Below, in pieces: positions 1 to 6,271 of a stretch of DNA of 40,983 nt. The notes beneath the pieces were generated by a model. It was not told where the DNA came from and searched no databases. It saw nothing but the letters and a program-made list of their open reading frames with translations. Each line of letters starts with the position of its first letter. The first letter of the stretch is position 1. This DNA comes from a virus. Made by a program: the position numbers and the translations under genes. Location of the stretch: IMG/VR virus record IMGVR_UViG_3300041403_000146, positions 1 through 40,983 of that record. The stretch is one strand, 5' to 3'.

Positions 1-123
1 GGTAAAAATAAACCAACGGTCTTGCAACAAAAGCATCTGGATGATATAAAACAGAAAGGCGGCATAGCTGTCGTTATAAATGAAGACAATATAAAAGATA
101 TACCTAAGTTGTTTGGGTATTAG
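1..123 (+). CDS. C-terminal fragment of a VRR-NUC-type nuclease (5' end outside window)
   Basis: Frame 1 is open from the first base to a TAG at 121-123 and gives 40 residues, so this is the end of a gene that starts outside the window. The fragment contains KPTVLQQKHL followed by KGGIAVVI. That PTxLQ helix and the small-residue turn before a beta strand are typical of the end of VRR-NUC nucleases (PD-(D/E)XK fold, structure-specific DNA cleavage). The catalytic residues lie upstream and cannot be seen. It sits 9 bases before the next gene and belongs to the same rightward unit as the replication genes, which suits a recombination or junction-processing role. The family call rests on about 25 residues only. 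Confidence 0.55.
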   Translation, partial: GKNKPTVLQQKHLDDIKQKGGIAVVINEDNIKDIPKLFGY

Positions 124-132
124 GAGAACACA

Positions 133-336
133 ATGTACATCTACAAGGCAGTCAATTTGCGGGACGGCTCACGCCCTGTCAGATACTTTCCTACCAAAGA
201 ATTACGCCGAGATTATATAAGGGCAGAAGCTCGTCGCGGTGTTACTGAGATATCTTTGTCTGTCATCTACGTAGACCGAGGTAAGTTAGCCGTGGTCGAT
301 TTACTTAACAATGAGATAGGGAGCGTATCTATATGA
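133..336 (+). CDS. Hypothetical 67-aa protein
   Basis: ATG start with an AGGAGA ribosome site 5 bases upstream that overlaps the previous stop codon. The protein is small, basic in its first half (an arginine-rich stretch RRDYIRAEARRG) and predicted to be mixed alpha/beta with a hydrophobic C-terminal strand. No family is recognised. Its TGA overlaps the ATG of the next tiny gene (ATGA at 333-336), so the two are probably translationally coupled. The strong ribosome site and the coupling on both sides support a real gene. Function unknown. Confidence 0.6.
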   Translation: MYIYKAVNLRDGSRPVRYFPTKELRRDYIRAEARRGVTEISLSVIYVDRGKLAVVDLLNNEIGSVSI

Positions 337-422
337 ACGACGAAGATTGGATTGAGCTAATGAGTTGGTTACTAATGACGGTGCTTGTTGTGGTGGTAAT
401 GAAAGCACTGCTCGAAATGTAA
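333..422 (+). CDS. 29-aa single-pass membrane micropeptide
   Basis: A short frame starts at an ATG that overlaps the stop of the preceding gene by four bases (ATGA) and ends with TAA at 420-422. The peptide has an acidic N-terminus (MNDEDWIEL) followed by about 17 hydrophobic residues rich in Leu, Met and Val (WLLMTVLVVVVM) and then a Lys. This fits one transmembrane helix. Coupled start, compact position and clear membrane character support it as a gene; the short length keeps confidence moderate. Phage micropeptides of this kind often modulate host membrane proteins or lysis timing, but nothing here assigns a role. Confidence 0.45.
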   Translation: MNDEDWIELMSWLLMTVLVVVVMKALLEM

Positions 423-463
423 ACATATAGATACACATTGGCGCATATATAGTACACATAAAT

Positions 464-550
464 GTATCCAATTGGATACGCTAGCGTCTGATTGGTAATG
501 AATGTGCGTCTAATTGGAATTAAAACTATGCAAAACTGGAATTACATTCC
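464..550. promoter_or_regulatory. Perfect 16-bp palindrome plus phased TGG repeat array (operator or iteron candidate)
   Basis: The 154-bp gap 423-576 holds no gene. It contains a perfect palindrome GTATCCAATTGGATAC at 464-479. Direct repeats follow: GCGTCTgATTGG at 484-495, GCGTCTaATTGG at 506-517, and TGGAATTA at 515-522 and again at 537-544. The (T/C)TGG cores start at 472, 492, 514 and 536, so spacing is 20, 22 and 22 bp, about two helical turns. A further inverted repeat GGAAT-TAC-ATTCC lies at 538-550. Sites on one DNA face suggest cooperative binding by a repressor or replication initiator. A weak promoter-like pair (TTGGAA at 514, TGGAAT at 537, 17-bp spacer) overlaps the array. No binding protein is identified. 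Confidence 0.55.
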
Positions 551-576
551 GATATTTCATAAAGAGAGAGTGAGTT

Positions 577-819
577 ATGAGCGAGTTTAATGAGGTAGCA
601 AAGGAAGCTGTGTGTAATTACTTACAGCGAAGGGGCGAGGCGGTGAAGGACACGATCATATTAGTCCACGTCACAGTGGGCAACAAGACTATGGTGATGG
701 CTCAGTTGATGCCAGTTCTCACTGAATTGATGAGCGAGGGGAGAGTCGAGACCATTGACGGTAGATACTACAAGATCAGCTCCCCTGCAAAGAAGTTAAT
801 CAGCGGCAAGTGGGTATGA
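577..819 (+). CDS. 80-aa putative winged-helix-like small protein
   Basis: ATG start after a purine-rich ribosome site (AAGAGAGAGTGAG). The sequence reads as helix, helix, helix and then a beta hairpin (GRVETIDGRYYKI), with a conserved-looking final basic tail. This is the layout of a small winged-helix DNA-binding domain, where the hairpin GRVET...YYKI would be the wing. No named family is recognised. It is the first gene after the palindrome/TGG array at 464-550, so autoregulation at that array is an attractive but untested idea. Its stop overlaps the next ATG (ATGA at 816-819). Confidence 0.6.
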   Translation: MSEFNEVAKEAVCNYLQRRGEAVKDTIILVHVTVGNKTMVMAQLMPVLTELMSEGRVETIDGRYYKISSPAKKLISGKWV

Positions 820-1109
820 TTACTTACATTGTTTTGTTTGTAGCACAGTTCTGCTTTGTAGCGACTAAGGCTTTCCAACAACTAAACGTGATGCACCATA
901 AGCGCATGTGGGTATTCTGGACGAGTGCCGTGATGTCTGTGTTCGAGTGTGGTGTGTACGGTGCTGTGACATTCGAGGCGTACGAACTGATCCAGAGTGG
1001 GGACGTTCTGTATTTTATGTTACTAGCAATACCACTATGGCTCGGCGGATCGCTGGGCTCTATTGTTTCAATGACCATTCACATGAGGATGCGCGATGCA
1101 AGACATTGA
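816..1109 (+). CDS. 97-aa inner-membrane protein, about three transmembrane helices
   Basis: The start is set at the ATG at 816, which overlaps the previous stop as ATGA. A GTG two codons upstream is also in frame but has less support. Hydrophobic stretches lie at about residues 2-18 (MITYIVLFVAQFCFVAT), 33-55 and 65-88, with short polar loops. The third contains a small-residue helix (PLWLGGSLGSIVSM) that resembles a packing motif. The C-terminus is basic (HMRMRDARH). The family is not recognised, although short three-helix proteins of this type recur in marine phages. It overlaps the following gene by 14 bases. Confidence 0.6.
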   Translation: MITYIVLFVAQFCFVATKAFQQLNVMHHKRMWVFWTSAVMSVFECGVYGAVTFEAYELIQSGDVLYFMLLAIPLWLGGSLGSIVSMTIHMRMRDARH

Positions 1110-1443
1110 TAAAGTATTAAATGAACGAGGTACGAGGTACGGGAACTTTGAGACCCAAGCCCTGATTACCCAAGACCTAAAGCGGATGATCCGCAGGTAC
1201 GCACTGCAACAAGACACGGCTATGTCGCCAGACCAGTGGGAAGCCCTAGATATGATCTGCTCTAAGATTGCTAGGATACTGAACGGTGACCCAGACTATG
1301 ACGATTCGTGGGTAGATATTGCCGGATACGCTCAGCTTATAGTAAATCGTTTACGTGATATCAACAACGCCCAACCCGGTAGCTCCGGTAATTCTATAGA
1401 GGACTTAATGCGTGAAGCCACAAGTATGCTTGAGCGGGAATAA
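1096..1443 (+). CDS. DUF6378 family phage protein
   Basis: 115 residues starting at an ATG inside the previous gene, with GAGGAT 5 bases upstream. The N-terminal half carries NERGTRYGNF, and the centre has ALDMICSKIARILNG followed by DPDYDDSW-DIAGYAQL. This ERxxRYG / KIxRILxGDP / DIAGYA signature is the hallmark of the DUF6378 family common in phages. The fold is predicted to be all helical and somewhat MazG-like, and a nucleotide-related role has been suspected but not shown. The low-complexity C-terminal part (about residues 93-115) looks disordered. It lies among the small genes leading into the polymerase. Confidence 0.8.
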   Translation: MQDIDKVLNERGTRYGNFETQALITQDLKRMIRRYALQQDTAMSPDQWEALDMICSKIARILNGDPDYDDSWVDIAGYAQLIVNRLRDINNAQPGSSGNSIEDLMREATSMLERE

Positions 1444-1660
1444 CCCTCGATTACTGACAGCTCCGTGTGTATTGGAGTGGTACGAATACCTTGCAAAAGA
1501 CTGTGCCGAAAGTGGTAACGCACTGCAAGCCAGTATGTGGGCGGCAAAGGCTAGAAACATGAGGTCTGCGGAAATAAAAGAAACAGATGGCGTGTACGAC
1601 GAGTCTTTGTGGAAAGAAATAAATAGGAGAACAGGCGATGGAGAAGCTGTCGGAACTTAG
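1412..1660 (+). CDS. 82-aa hypothetical protein with GTG start
   Basis: The frame begins at GTG 1412 inside the end of the DUF6378 gene, with AGAGGA at 1398-1403 placed 8 bases upstream, which supports this unusual start. A TTG at 1430 is an alternative. The useful part is VLEWYEYLAKDCAESGNA and the following helical stretch, rich in Ala, Lys and aromatic residues (SMWAAKARNM). It then has an acidic segment and a basic end. No family is recognised. It overlaps the zinc-ribbon gene downstream by 23 bases, so the three genes 1096-1811 form a chain of nested ends. Confidence 0.55.
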   Translation: MKPQVCLSGNNPRLLTAPCVLEWYEYLAKDCAESGNALQASMWAAKARNMRSAEIKETDGVYDESLWKEINRRTGDGEAVGT

Positions 1661-1811
1661 GCACTGCCCTCACTGCGGGCACGAGTTAGAGCAAATGGAG
1701 TTTCTGTGGTGTGGCTACTGCGGAGACGTAACAGAACTAGACGAATATAAAGAGCAACGGGAGAGAGAAAATGGACTTGATAACGATAGACTTCGAGACG
1801 TATTACGATAA
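1638..1811 (+). CDS. 57-aa zinc-ribbon protein overlapping the polymerase start
   Basis: ATG at 1638 with AGGAGA 7 bases upstream; TAA at 1809-1811. The peptide has two knuckles, HCPHCGHE at about residues 9-16 and WCGYCGD at about 24-30, a classic CxxC...CxxC zinc ribbon, followed by a highly charged tail. It overlaps the upstream gene by 23 bases and the DNA polymerase gene by 41 bases in another frame. Zinc ribbons this small usually bind nucleic acid or a protein partner. The position suggests an accessory factor of replication or transcription, which is inference. The cysteine pattern makes a chance frame unlikely. Confidence 0.7.
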   Translation: MEKLSELRHCPHCGHELEQMEFLWCGYCGDVTELDEYKEQRERENGLDNDRLRDVLR

Positions 1812-3591
1812 GGAGTTTTCGCTAAGTAAGATGACAACCGAAGAGTACGTGCGTGACCCTCGGTTTGAAGTCATTGGGGTAGGTATAAAAGTCAACAATG
1901 GCCCGACTGAATGGGCGAGTGGGAGACACGATGAAATCAAAGACTATCTGGATACGTTTAATTGGGCAGACTCTATGGTACTCGCTCACAACACTATGTT
2001 TGACGGTGCTATTCTGTCTTGGCTTTTTGATGTTCGCCCTCGTGTCTGGGCTGATACATTGTGTATTGCTCGTGCATTACATGGGCTCAATGTTGGTGGA
2101 TCGCTTAAAGCTCTTGCTGTTAAGTACGGAATTGGGGAGAAAGGTGACGAGGTGGTCAATGCGCTAGGCAAAAGGCGTGCGGACTTCTCTGACTATGAAC
2201 TTGAAAAATACGGGGACTACTGCGTCAACGATGTAGAGCTAACCTATAACTTGTTTAAGATAATGGGACGAAACTTCCCGAAACAAGAACTGAGGTTAAT
2301 CGACCTGACCTTACGTATGTTCATCGAGCCTGTACTTGATCTGGACTTAGACTTACTAGAGCAACACATGTACAACGTCAAAAGACGTAAAGAGGAACTA
2401 CTCGAAACTGTAGCCGTAACTAAAAAGGAACTGATGAGCAACCAGAAGTTTGCGGAGTTGCTACGTGAGTTAGGTGTGACACCCCCGACTAAAGTCAGTA
2501 AGACCACAGGCAAGGAGACGTTTGCGTTTGCGAAGACCGACGAAGGTTTTGCCGCCTTGTTAGAACACGATGACGATAGGGTGCAGACATTGGCCACTGC
2601 AAGGCTTGGCACAAAGAGTACCCTAGAAGAGACGCGCACCCAGAGATTCATCGACATCGCCAATCGAGGTTTGCTACCTGTACCTGTACGCTATTATGCC
2701 GCACACACTGGGCGTTGGGGTGGCGATGACAAAATTAATCTGCAGAACTTGCCTAGTCGTGGACCTAACGGAAAGATGTTAAAGAAAAGCATCATAGCCC
2801 CAAAAGGTTACATGCTAGTTGACTGCGACTCATCACAGATCGAAGCCCGTGTACTTGCGTGGCTAGCAGGGCAGGACGACCTAGTAGAAGCGTTCCAAGA
2901 AGGTCGAGATGTATATAAGAAGATGGCGTCTGCTATCTATAACGTGCCAGAAGACGAGGTAACAAAAGAACAACGGTTCGTAGGTAAGACCACTATTTTA
3001 GGTTGTGGCTATGGCATGGGCGCAGTGCGGTTCCAAGATCAGCTAAAGTCATTCGGTACCGATATCGACGTGGATGAAGCGCGTAGGATTGTAGACATTT
3101 ACCGTAAGACAAATCACAAGATCAGTCAGTTCTGGAAGGACGCACAGCAGACTCTTGTAAACATGTCGCAGGGTCGTAAGTTCAATCTGGGCAAATCACT
3201 CGAAGTTGTGCCGGAAGAATATGCGATACGGCTACCGTCAGGATTACTAATGCGGTATGAGGACTTACAGTTCGAGCAGAACGAGAAAGGCTTGCAGTTC
3301 GATTACAAGACACGACGAGGCCGAGTAAAGATATACGGTGGAAAGGTTACTGAAAACGTGTGTCAGGGAATCGCAAGATGTATCATCGGCGAACAAATGC
3401 TAGCAATATCAAAGCGTTACCGCGTGGTTTTAACGGTGCACGATTCTGTTGTATGCTGTGTACCAGAAGACGAATTAACTGTAGCCCAAGGCTACATAGA
3501 GCAGTGTATGCGGCTCGTACCGAAGTGGGCAGAAGGTATGCCTATTAACTGCGAGTCTGGTGTTGGTAAAGCGTACGGAGATTGTGAGTGA
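1771..3591 (+). CDS. Family A DNA polymerase with 3'-5' proofreading exonuclease
   Basis: 606 residues, a compact T7-class replicative polymerase. The N-terminal DnaQ-like exonuclease is complete: D7/E9 in TIDFETYY, D78 in AHNTMFDGA, and Y150/D154 in YCVND. Polymerase motif A is VDCDSSQIEAR with catalytic D353 and E358. Motif B is GKTTILGCGYG with K406. Motif C is TVHDS with H557-D558. The residue matching E. coli Pol I position 762 is Leu410, not Phe or Tyr. The start is ATG after GGGAGAGAG and lies inside the zinc-ribbon gene. The stop overlaps the GTG of the nuclease gene. It replicates the phage genome together with the primase-helicase encoded downstream. Confidence 0.97.
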   Translation: MDLITIDFETYYDKEFSLSKMTTEEYVRDPRFEVIGVGIKVNNGPTEWASGRHDEIKDYLDTFNWADSMVLAHNTMFDGAILSWLFDVRPRVWADTLCIARALHGLNVGGSLKALAVKYGIGEKGDEVVNALGKRRADFSDYELEKYGDYCVNDVELTYNLFKIMGRNFPKQELRLIDLTLRMFIEPVLDLDLDLLEQHMYNVKRRKEELLETVAVTKKELMSNQKFAELLRELGVTPPTKVSKTTGKETFAFAKTDEGFAALLEHDDDRVQTLATARLGTKSTLEETRTQRFIDIANRGLLPVPVRYYAAHTGRWGGDDKINLQNLPSRGPNGKMLKKSIIAPKGYMLVDCDSSQIEARVLAWLAGQDDLVEAFQEGRDVYKKMASAIYNVPEDEVTKEQRFVGKTTILGCGYGMGAVRFQDQLKSFGTDIDVDEARRIVDIYRKTNHKISQFWKDAQQTLVNMSQGRKFNLGKSLEVVPEEYAIRLPSGLLMRYEDLQFEQNEKGLQFDYKTRRGRVKIYGGKVTENVCQGIARCIIGEQMLAISKRYRVVLTVHDSVVCCVPEDELTVAQGYIEQCMRLVPKWAEGMPINCESGVGKAYGDCE

Positions 3592-4259
3592 GTATTGCAC
3601 CGTGGTCATTTAGTCGGATTAAGGCATTCGAGCAGTGCCCGAAGAAGTTCTATCACTTGAAGATAGCAAAGAATTATCGGGAGCCAGAGACCGAGGCGAT
3701 GCACTACGGTACAGTCGTGCACGAAGCGGCTGAGAAATACATTCGAGATGGCGAGCCTCTACCCAAACAGTTCGAGTACATGGAACCTACACTCAAAGTT
3801 CTTTTGAGTATGAAAGGGGAGAAGTTGTGCGAGTACGAGATGGGCTTGACAGAGAACCTAGAACCTTGTGCTTTCGATGCAGAGGACGTATGGTTTAGAG
3901 GCATCGCTGACTTGATTATTATCAACCGCGAAAATAAAGTTGCGAAAGTACTTGATTACAAGACCGGAAAGAGTGCAAAGTATGCTGACAAGGGACAGCT
4001 TGAATTGATGGCATTAGCCACGTTTAAGCACTTCCCAGAAATCGAAGTAGTGCGGGCAGGACTTCTGTTTGTTGTGGCAAACAAGTTTATTACTGACGAG
4101 TACTACAAGAACGAAGAACAGAAATTGTGGCGTAAGTGGTTGTTCGACTACGGTCGAATGGAGAAGGCTTACAAGAACGATGTATGGAACGCACACCCAA
4201 GTGGGCTATGCAGAAGACATTGTGTAGTAACCGAATGTCCACATAACGGAGCTAACTAA
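3588..4259 (+). CDS. Cas4/RecB-like PD-(D/E)XK nuclease with probable Fe-S cluster
   Basis: 223 residues from a GTG start that overlaps the polymerase TGA; GGAG lies 7 bases upstream. The N-terminus is SFSRIKAFEQCPKKFY, typical of the RecB/Cas4 nuclease family. Catalytic residues visible are H45-E46 in GTVVHEA, D108 in IADL, and D123 and K125 in LDYKTGK. Cysteines C17 and C208, C212, C217 follow the one-plus-three arrangement that ligates a [4Fe-4S] cluster in Cas4 and AddB. The expected activity is DNA end resection or single-strand exonuclease cleavage. No CRISPR or cas1/cas2 is nearby, so a role in phage recombination or replication-fork processing with the adjoining polymerase and helicase is likelier. 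Confidence 0.9.
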   Translation: MSIAPWSFSRIKAFEQCPKKFYHLKIAKNYREPETEAMHYGTVVHEAAEKYIRDGEPLPKQFEYMEPTLKVLLSMKGEKLCEYEMGLTENLEPCAFDAEDVWFRGIADLIIINRENKVAKVLDYKTGKSAKYADKGQLELMALATFKHFPEIEVVRAGLLFVVANKFITDEYYKNEEQKLWRKWLFDYGRMEKAYKNDVWNAHPSGLCRRHCVVTECPHNGAN

Positions 4260-4260
4260 C

Positions 4261-4551
4261 ATGCCATACAAGAACAAACCAAGACCGTACAAGAAAGAGT
4301 ACCAACAGCAGAAAGAGCGTGGTGAGCACTCAGATCGTATGGAACGCCAACGCGCTAGACGCGCAATGGATAAGACAGGCAAGGATGCCAACAAGAACGG
4401 TAAGGCTGACAAGCGTGAAGGCAAAGACGTAGCGCACAAGAAGCCATTAGCCCGTGGCGGCAGTAATAAGGATGGAGTTACTGTACAAAGCCGAAGTAAG
4501 AATCGTGCCGCAGGTGGAGCGATGAGTAAACCACCTCGACGCAAAAGGTAG
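4261..4551 (+). CDS. Small, very basic HNH-like protein
   Basis: 96 residues with very high Lys/Arg content. The C-terminal half reads GKDVAHKKPLARGGSNKDG followed by TVQSRSKNRAAGG. That is the core of the short HNH-like proteins of marine phages: (D)H-K-KPL-x-GGSN-x(n)-V-SRSKNR. The residue usually found as Asp before the His (DVDH) is Ala here (DVAH), so nuclease activity may be reduced or lost. The N-terminal half is a disordered basic region likely to bind DNA or RNA. It starts one base after the nuclease stop codon and ends directly before the structured leader at 4552-4735. Confidence 0.75.
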   Translation: MPYKNKPRPYKKEYQQQKERGEHSDRMERQRARRAMDKTGKDANKNGKADKREGKDVAHKKPLARGGSNKDGVTVQSRSKNRAAGGAMSKPPRRKR

Positions 4552-4570
4552 CCGATCCTCCCTCCGTGGC

Positions 4571-4605
4571 TACGTGCTGACTAGATGCACGTAAAACAAT
4601 CTAGT
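4571..4605 (+). promoter_or_regulatory. Possible H-type RNA pseudoknot
   Basis: TACGTGC (4571-4577) pairs perfectly with GCACGTA (4587-4593). ACTAGAT (4580-4586), which sits in that loop, pairs perfectly with ATCTAGT (4599-4605). The two 7-bp stems interleave with a 2-base first loop, no base between the stems, and an A-rich 5-base last loop (AAACA-type). This is the textbook topology of an H-type pseudoknot with coaxial stacking. The 5-base loop is at the short limit for spanning 7 bp. Interleaved DNA operators would be the other explanation. The element lies 126 bases before the helicase start codon. Confidence 0.5.
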
Positions 4606-4687
4606 AAGCTCAGGGTTGCTAACTCCAAATTCCCATGAAGCCGACCTAGCCCCATCGGTGAGCGAAGCGGGGCCACAAAATTACAAT

Positions 4688-4708
4688 ACACGGACACCGG
4701 TCTCGTGT
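4688..4708 (+). promoter_or_regulatory. Stable hairpin just upstream of the helicase ribosome site
   Basis: ACACGGAC pairs with GTC-T-CGTGT around an ACCG loop: eight base pairs with one bulged T at 4703. It ends 14 bases before AAGGAG. An alternative pairing of 4685-4690 with 4716-4721 overlaps it. This makes a switchable translational control plausible but not shown. Confidence 0.45.
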
Positions 4709-4735
4709 GATTTGCTGTATTAAGGAGAACATGTT

Positions 4736-6271
4736 TTGGATATTATCGACAACAAAGCTCTACTACTACGACTGCGAAACCCGCAGAAAGTAACGACGAT
4801 TATACCTAAGAGCAAAGAGCTTGCTGATAATAAAGTAATAGTTAATTGGGGGCTAGACGAAGTGCAAGTACTAAGGAATCTGGGGATCAACGCCCCATCA
4901 CCAATACGCGAGCGGTACAGTTGGTCAGGTAAATACAAACCGTTCGAGCATCAAAAGGACACCGCATCGTTTCTCACACTGAACCAACGTGCATTTTGTT
5001 TTAACGAGCAAGGTACAGGCAAGACCGCCAGTGCGATATGGGCGGCAGACTTCTTACTAAACCAAGGTCGGATCAACCGCGTGCTTGTAGTATGTCCACT
5101 GTCTATTATGGATTCAGCGTGGCGTAACGACTTGTTTAGCTTTGCTATGCACCGATCAGTTTCGGTGGCGTATGGCTCCGCGAAGAAACGCAAAGAGATA
5201 ATCGAACAAGGTAGTGAGTTCGTGATAATAAATTATGACGGGCTAGAGATTGTTCGTGACACTGTTGCAGAAGGTGGGTTTGACTTAATCATCGTGGACG
5301 AAGCAACACACTACAAAAATCCGCAGACCAAGCGATGGAAAGTACTGAACAGTTTGCTAAAACCAAACACTTGGTTGTGGATGATGACGGGTACCCCTGC
5401 CGCACAAAGCCCATTGGATGCGTACGGTCTGGCTAAACTTATTAATCCGAAAGCGGTACCACGGTTCTATTCTGCGTTCAGAGATCAAGTTATGTACAAG
5501 GTCACGCAGTTCAGATGGATACCCAAAGAGACTGCAACCGAGACAGTATTCAATGCGTTGCAACCTGCTATTCGATTCACCAAAGATCAGTGCCTAGACT
5601 TACCAGAAATGATTTATGTGAAGCGAGAAGTAGAACTTACCAGACAGCAGAAGAAATACTACGAAGACTTACGTAAGCACATGGCGATTGTAGCGGCAGA
5701 AGAGCAGATAACCTCAGCCAATGCCGCAGTCAACATGAACAAGCTATTGCAGTTGTCGTCCGGTGCACTCTACACCGATAAAGGAGAGGCAATAGAATTT
5801 GATATCAAGCACAGATACAACGTCTTGAAAGAAGTAATAGACGAAAGTAGCCAGAAGGTGCTTATATTTGTTCCGTTCAAACATGTTATAGACGTGCTAG
5901 TCGAGAAGCTAACCAAGGACAACATAACGTGTGCCGTCATACGTGGGGACGTACCTGCACCGAAGCGCACCGAGATATTTAAACGGTTCCAAGAACAGGA
6001 TGATCCAGAAGTGCTCGTGATCCAACCGCAGTCTGCCGCACATGGGGTAACACTAACTGCCGCAAACACCGTCGTGTGGTGGGGGCCGACTTCATCATTG
6101 GAGACATACGCACAGGCCAATGCTCGGGTACACAGGTCAGGGCAGACCCACAAGTGTACAGTGGTACAGCTACAAGGTTCGCCTGTAGAGAAACACATTT
6201 ACAAACTGTTAGACAACAGAATAGACGTTCACACAAAAATGATCGACCTTTACAAAGAAATAATTGACTAA
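4736..6271 (+). CDS. SNF2-type superfamily 2 DNA helicase/translocase
   Basis: 511 residues with both RecA-like lobes. Walker A is NEQGTGKT with K96. Motif II is VDEATHYKN with D188-E189, and motif III is MMTGTP. The second lobe carries IRGD, then QPQSAAHGVTLT, and motif VI QANARVHRSGQ with R464 and R467. This matches phage SNF2-like ATPases that translocate on double-stranded DNA and act in fork restart or recombination. The start is TTG: AAGGAG at 4722-4727 is 8 bases from it but only 3 bases from the out-of-frame ATG at 4731, which would give a 20-residue peptide. It follows the structured leader and sits beside the Cas4-like nuclease, a natural helicase-nuclease pair. Confidence 0.93.
   Translation: MDIIDNKALLLRLRNPQKVTTIIPKSKELADNKVIVNWGLDEVQVLRNLGINAPSPIRERYSWSGKYKPFEHQKDTASFLTLNQRAFCFNEQGTGKTASAIWAADFLLNQGRINRVLVVCPLSIMDSAWRNDLFSFAMHRSVSVAYGSAKKRKEIIEQGSEFVIINYDGLEIVRDTVAEGGFDLIIVDEATHYKNPQTKRWKVLNSLLKPNTWLWMMTGTPAAQSPLDAYGLAKLINPKAVPRFYSAFRDQVMYKVTQFRWIPKETATETVFNALQPAIRFTKDQCLDLPEMIYVKREVELTRQQKKYYEDLRKHMAIVAAEEQITSANAAVNMNKLLQLSSGALYTDKGEAIEFDIKHRYNVLKEVIDESSQKVLIFVPFKHVIDVLVEKLTKDNITCAVIRGDVPAPKRTEIFKRFQEQDDPEVLVIQPQSAAHGVTLTAANTVVWWGPTSSLETYAQANARVHRSGQTHKCTVVQLQGSPVEKHIYKLLDNRIDVHTKMIDLYKEIID

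Larger units (their letters stand above)
4552..4735 (+). other. 184-base structured leader of the SNF2 helicase gene
   Basis: No gene is seen here. It is the longest gap in the window and it is rich in inverted repeats: two interleaved 7-bp dyads (4571-4605), GCCCC/GGGGC at 4649-4653 and 4669-4673, and a near-perfect hairpin at 4688-4708. AATACA at 4685-4690 can also pair with TGTATT at 4716-4721, competing with that hairpin just before the ribosome site AAGGAG at 4722-4727. The overall look is an untranslated regulatory leader. A small stand-alone RNA is an alternative. No tRNA fold or TTCGA-type T loop is present. Confidence 0.5.

Noticed and set aside
908-1120. 70-residue frame overlapping the three-helix membrane protein
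   Set aside because: Cys/Arg/Val-rich composition without domain or ribosome site, fully covered by the better supported 816-1109 gene.
4540-4605. Possible programmed frameshift or stop readthrough using the AAA AGG codons and the downstream pseudoknot
   Set aside because: The pseudoknot starts 19 bases after the stop codon, too far from the slippery codons. Both shifted frames end within about fifteen codons.
4552-4735. tRNA or other standard RNA gene in the 184-base gap
   Set aside because: No acceptor stem with matching ends, anticodon arm or T loop could be assembled. The visible stems fit a regulatory leader better.
4731-4793. ATG-started 20-residue peptide in front of the helicase
   Set aside because: Its ATG is only 3 bases from AAGGAG. 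The TTG of the helicase frame has the proper 8-base distance and leads to the conserved protein.
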